Origin: Azotobacter vinelandii CA
GTDB taxonomy: Bacteria; Pseudomonadota; Gammaproteobacteria; Pseudomonadales; Pseudomonadaceae
Direction: 5' to 3'
DNA length: 64,000 nucleotides
NCBI RefSeq assembly: GCF_000380335.1
Contig: NC_021149.1
Span: forward strand, 1,612,001 to 1,676,000
A model generated the notes under the pieces. That model made no database searches and was not told the DNA's origin. It saw nothing but the letters and a program-made list of their open reading frames with translations. The stretch's first letter is position 1; the number at the start of each line of letters is the position of its first letter. Made by a program: the position numbers and the translations under genes. This document shows, piece by piece, positions 59,981-64,000 of the stretch.

Positions 59981-60119
59981 GTGTCGACGGAGCGACGCGG
60001 GTTGTCACGGACGATGACCATGGATTTCGCAGGACGGCGAATCATCAGGATGATGAGCCAGGGAAAAAAGGGAAAAAAGGACTGAAGAGCAGGCGAGGTT
60101 ATCCTCGCCTCTTTTTTTG
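59981..60119 (+). ncRNA. rsmZ: RsmZ-type regulatory small RNA
   Basis: About 139 nt with many GGA motifs, several in hairpin loops: GTCGACGGAGCGAC, GTCACGGACGATGAC, TTCGCAGGACGGCGAA and TCATCAGGATGATGA. These are followed by an unpaired stretch CAGGGAAAAAAGGGA and AAAGGACTGAAG, and a terminator. This is the build of RsmY/RsmZ RNAs, which bind and titrate RsmA/CsrA and so release translation of its targets. In Azotobacter such RNAs control alginate and polyhydroxybutyrate genes. The GacA box, AT-rich spacer and terminator all fit. Which numbered copy it is cannot be told. Confidence 0.85.
60092..60119 (+). terminator. Terminator of the Rsm RNA
   Basis: Stem GGCGAGG/CCTCGCC with loop TTAT, followed by a T-rich tail with seven T in a row. 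Confidence 0.92.
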
Positions 60120-60171
60120 CGCGCGGAAAAAGCGGACTCCCTGTCTCCGGCCCGTGGTGGGTAGTCAGTCG

Positions 60172-61095
60172 ATGTCGATACGTGTATTCCTGATGGTCTG
60201 GGCACTGCTGCTGCCTTGGTCGGCCAAGGGCATGGAGCTGCGCTTCGTGACCGGCGAGTTCCTGTCTTTCGACTTTTCCTCCCGGGACACTTCCAGCGGT
60301 GCAACCCCTCCGGTCGCCCGGGGGCCCTTCGTCGAAACGGTGCAGGCGGTCTGCGCCCATATCCACTACGATTGCCCGATCGGCCTGGTGCCCTGGCGGC
60401 GCTCCCTGGCGATGCTCGAGCAGGGGCAGACCGATGCCGTCTTCGCCGTCATTCCCGCCTACGAACAAGCGGTCGACCTGCGCTTCAGTCCGGTGCTGAT
60501 CGACTCCAGCCTCGATATCTATGTCCATAGCTCCAATCCCCTGCGGGGCTGGCGGCCGGAGAACGGCGAGCGGCGCGACTTCTACATCCTGGGGCCCTCG
60601 GGAACGGCCAATGTGGTCCGGCAGCGCCTGCAGGACATCCCGTCGGCGCATATCCACCTGGAGTTCGACAACCTGCGCCTGATGCGCAAGCTCGATGCGG
60701 GGCGCTTCGACGATGGCATGGTGATCATGAACCCGACCATCGCCCGCCGTCTGATCGAGGAGCACAAGCTGGGCAATGTCCGCGAAGCCGGCCTGTTCAA
60801 GAAAGTGGGCTACGCCATCGCCTTCTCCCGGGAGCGGGTTTCTCCGGAAAAGTTCGAGGCCTTCGAGCGAGGCCTGCAGGTGCTGATCGCCGACGGCACG
60901 GTCGCCGCCATCTTCCAGCGCTACCAACTGAAGCTGGCGCCCTCCGCGCTGAAGTGGGCCGCCCGCAAGAGGAGCGCCGCGCCGCAGGAGTCGTGCCGGA
61001 GTGCCGGCGGCTCAGAGGAATACGGTGGCGATATCCACCGAGGAGCGCCTGCCGATTGCCCGGTAATGGCTTTCGAGCCAGTCATGGGCCCGTGA
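60172..61095 (+). CDS. Periplasmic solute-binding protein, family 3-like
   Basis: 307 residues. A signal peptide (VFLMVWALLLPWSAKG) is followed by a type II periplasmic binding fold: LRFVTGEFLSFDFSS, GPFVETVQAVCAHIHYDCPIGLVPWRRSLAMLEQGQTDAVFAVI and a C-terminal GLQVLIADGTVAAIFQRYQL. Similar proteins are amino-acid-type binding proteins without ABC partners, sometimes signalling inputs. ATG 60172 was chosen over an upstream GTG because the signal peptide then starts properly. The last 28 codons overlap the end of the convergent patatin gene and are probably not conserved. Confidence 0.78.
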   Translation: MSIRVFLMVWALLLPWSAKGMELRFVTGEFLSFDFSSRDTSSGATPPVARGPFVETVQAVCAHIHYDCPIGLVPWRRSLAMLEQGQTDAVFAVIPAYEQAVDLRFSPVLIDSSLDIYVHSSNPLRGWRPENGERRDFYILGPSGTANVVRQRLQDIPSAHIHLEFDNLRLMRKLDAGRFDDGMVIMNPTIARRLIEEHKLGNVREAGLFKKVGYAIAFSRERVSPEKFEAFERGLQVLIADGTVAAIFQRYQLKLAPSALKWAARKRSAAPQESCRSAGGSEEYGGDIHRGAPADCPVMAFEPVMGP

Positions 61096-62034
61096 GCGGC
61101 CCTGGTCGCGGAGCATTTCCAGAAAGGGCTGGCTGGTGGTCATCTTCGATTCCGCGGCGAGCCGGCTCATCAGCGCGTCGTCGGCGATCATGTGCAGGTG
61201 GGTCCGGGTCAACCGCCGTTCCAGCCTGTTCAGGGGTAGCACCGTGCGGGCTGCGTGCGTACGGGCCTGGGCGAGGCTGTGCATCTCGCGCAGGAAGGTG
61301 GACTTGAACGCCAGTTCCTGCGCGCGGCGGCGGATCTCCTCGGCACTCCGCGGCGTCTTGCCATGGCTCATGGGACTGAGCAGGACGAGCAGGATGTCGC
61401 TCGCATCGCATTCGTAGACCAGCGGAAACACCGCCGGATTCGCCGAGAAGGCGCCGTCCCAGTAGGGTTCGCCGTCGATTTCCACGGTATGGTGGAAGGT
61501 CGGCAGGCAGGCCGAGGCCAGCACGCAGTCCACGCTCAGCTCGTGGCTGCGGAACAGCCGCAGGCGGCCGGTGTTGGCATTGGTCGCGGCGATGAACAGC
61601 TTGAGCGGGCAATCCGTGCGCAGACGCTCGAAATCGACCAGCGAGGCGAGGATGTCGCGCAATGGATTGACGTTCAGCGGATTGAGCTGGCGCGGCGACA
61701 GCATCTGGGCCCAGTAGAGCATCAGCTTGAGGCCGGTCGCCGGATGGCCGCTGCGGATGTTGGCGCCGGCATTGAGTAGCGGAGCGCTGCTGGCCACCGC
61801 CTGCCAGAAGCTGGCCAGCGCCTCCCGCGCGCCGTCGCGACCGCCTTGCAGCAGGCCATGGGCCAGCATGGTCGCGTTCATCGCGCCGGCACTGGTGCCG
61901 CTGATGCCCGTGAAGTCGAGCCGGCCGTCCTCCAGTAGCGCATCCAGCACGCCCCAGGTGAAGGCGCCATGGGCGCCGCCGCCCTGCAGAGCAAGGCTCA
62001 GGGTCGAACGCTTGTCGCGCGAACGAAAGAACAT
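61012..62034 (-). CDS. Patatin-like phospholipase
   Basis: 340 residues. Patatin marks: LALQGGGAHGAFTWGVLDALLE (oxyanion Gly-rich loop), GISGTSAGAMNATMLA (nucleophile Ser in GTSAG) and EPYWDGAFSANPA (catalytic Asp in DGA). No signal peptide, so cytosolic or membrane-associated. It hydrolyses acyl chains from lipids. Tail-to-tail overlap of 84 bases with the binding protein gene. Confidence 0.92.
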   Translation of the reverse strand: MFFRSRDKRSTLSLALQGGGAHGAFTWGVLDALLEDGRLDFTGISGTSAGAMNATMLAHGLLQGGRDGAREALASFWQAVASSAPLLNAGANIRSGHPATGLKLMLYWAQMLSPRQLNPLNVNPLRDILASLVDFERLRTDCPLKLFIAATNANTGRLRLFRSHELSVDCVLASACLPTFHHTVEIDGEPYWDGAFSANPAVFPLVYECDASDILLVLLSPMSHGKTPRSAEEIRRRAQELAFKSTFLREMHSLAQARTHAARTVLPLNRLERRLTRTHLHMIADDALMSRLAAESKMTTSQPFLEMLRDQGRSRAHDWLESHYRAIGRRSSVDIATVFL

Positions 62035-62106
62035 GGATGATTCCCCACGCTTGGAAAGGGTCTGCGCTTCAGACAGGCAAAAAGCGCTTCTTGCACCGAT
62101 GGTGGT

Positions 62107-63778
<1,672 letters not shown>

Positions 63779-63815
63779 GAAAGGCGCGTTGCGCAGCATA
63801 TAGCGGTGCGCCGGC

Positions 63816-64000
63816 TCAGAACCGCTCGCGTTCGCCTAGGTAGCGCCATTGTCCCACCGGCAGCCCGGCCATCGCCAGGCGGCCGATGCGGATGCGCCGC
63901 AGGGCCAGCACTTCGAGCCCGAGGCTGCGGCACATGTGTTCGATCTGCCCGGCCTGCGGCGCCTTGAGGGCGAAGCGCAGGTGCCTTTCGCTCTGTCGGC
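63816..64000 (-). CDS. rRNA pseudouridine synthase (RsuA/RluF family), C-terminal part
   Basis: The last ~61 residues of a gene that continues beyond the window. LRFALKAPQAGQIEHMCRSLGLEVLALRRIRIGRLAMAGLPVGQWRYLGE fits the C-terminus of RsuA/RluF enzymes (consensus NRQIRRMC...L-R-RIG...LP-G-WR-L). The usual QIRRM is QIEHM here. Isomerises a uridine of rRNA. The catalytic Asp lies outside the window. Confidence 0.78.
   Translation of the reverse strand, partial: RQSERHLRFALKAPQAGQIEHMCRSLGLEVLALRRIRIGRLAMAGLPVGQWRYLGERERF

Noticed and set aside
60988-61095. The last part of the binding protein as a functional tail
   Set aside because: It is antisense to the end of the patatin gene, unusually Gly/Ala/Pro-rich and beyond the binding fold; retained in the coordinates only because no earlier stop exists.

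Overview
The window looks like a chromosome segment of a high-GC gammaproteobacterium of the Pseudomonadaceae, most probably Azotobacter. This rests on an alginate-epimerase-type R-module (40477-41121), a Gac/Rsm-type small RNA with its GacA box (59801-60119), Pseudomonas-style REP palindromes and Pseudomonas-like housekeeping genes. The species cannot be fixed from the sequence alone.

Layout. 1-6.4 kb: the 3' end of hrpA, a YefM/YoeB toxin-antitoxin pair that looks damaged in both genes, a MarR regulator and an MFS exporter carrying the same 12-bp palindrome, two tandem SIMPL-like proteins and a second MFS exporter. 6.8-18.7 kb: a fatty-acyl-CoA oxidation block. It holds a divergent AraC regulator, thiolase, hydratase/3-hydroxyacyl-CoA dehydrogenase, acyl-CoA dehydrogenase, EtfB, EtfA, ETF:ubiquinone oxidoreductase and a CoA-transferase, so electrons can pass from acyl-CoA to ubiquinone through gene products encoded side by side. 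18.8-27.6 kb: accessory DNA of lower GC, full of insertion sequences and broken genes (old yellow enzyme, ROK fragment, FucP-like symporter). 27.9-38.5 kb: a polyol route (MFS permease, sorbitol/xylitol-type dehydrogenase, MtlR-like activator, fructokinase, zwf, pgi, LamB-type porin). Together these carry a polyol to fructose, fructose-6-phosphate, glucose-6-phosphate and the entry of the Entner-Doudoroff path. pgl survives only as a scar.

38.5-45.7 kb: IS701, IS5, IS110 and IS630 material and a truncated epimerase-type R-module surround the most striking locus, a two-gene operon (41953-44746). It encodes a Family 2A encapsulin shell protein and a SufS-type cysteine desulfurase with a disordered cargo-loading extension of about 230 residues. 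It is preceded by four copies of a roughly 60-bp repeat whose hairpin stems vary in a compensatory way. A truncated RES-domain toxin lies just downstream.

45.7-64 kb is mostly core-like: a second CoA-transferase sharing a near-identical tract with the first, LysR/SDR genes, a HlyD-RbbA-YhhJ export operon, an IS200/IS605-type TnpB element inserted exactly at a stop codon, a DHOD-like flavoprotein, a zinc-type reductase, a MITE-like nested palindrome, two small predicted proteins, an RsmZ-type sRNA, a periplasmic binding protein, a patatin phospholipase, a Mut7-C RNase-like protein, an SDR and the end of a pseudouridine synthase. No tRNA, rRNA or CRISPR array was seen. All calls were made by reading the sequence and translations, without database searches.
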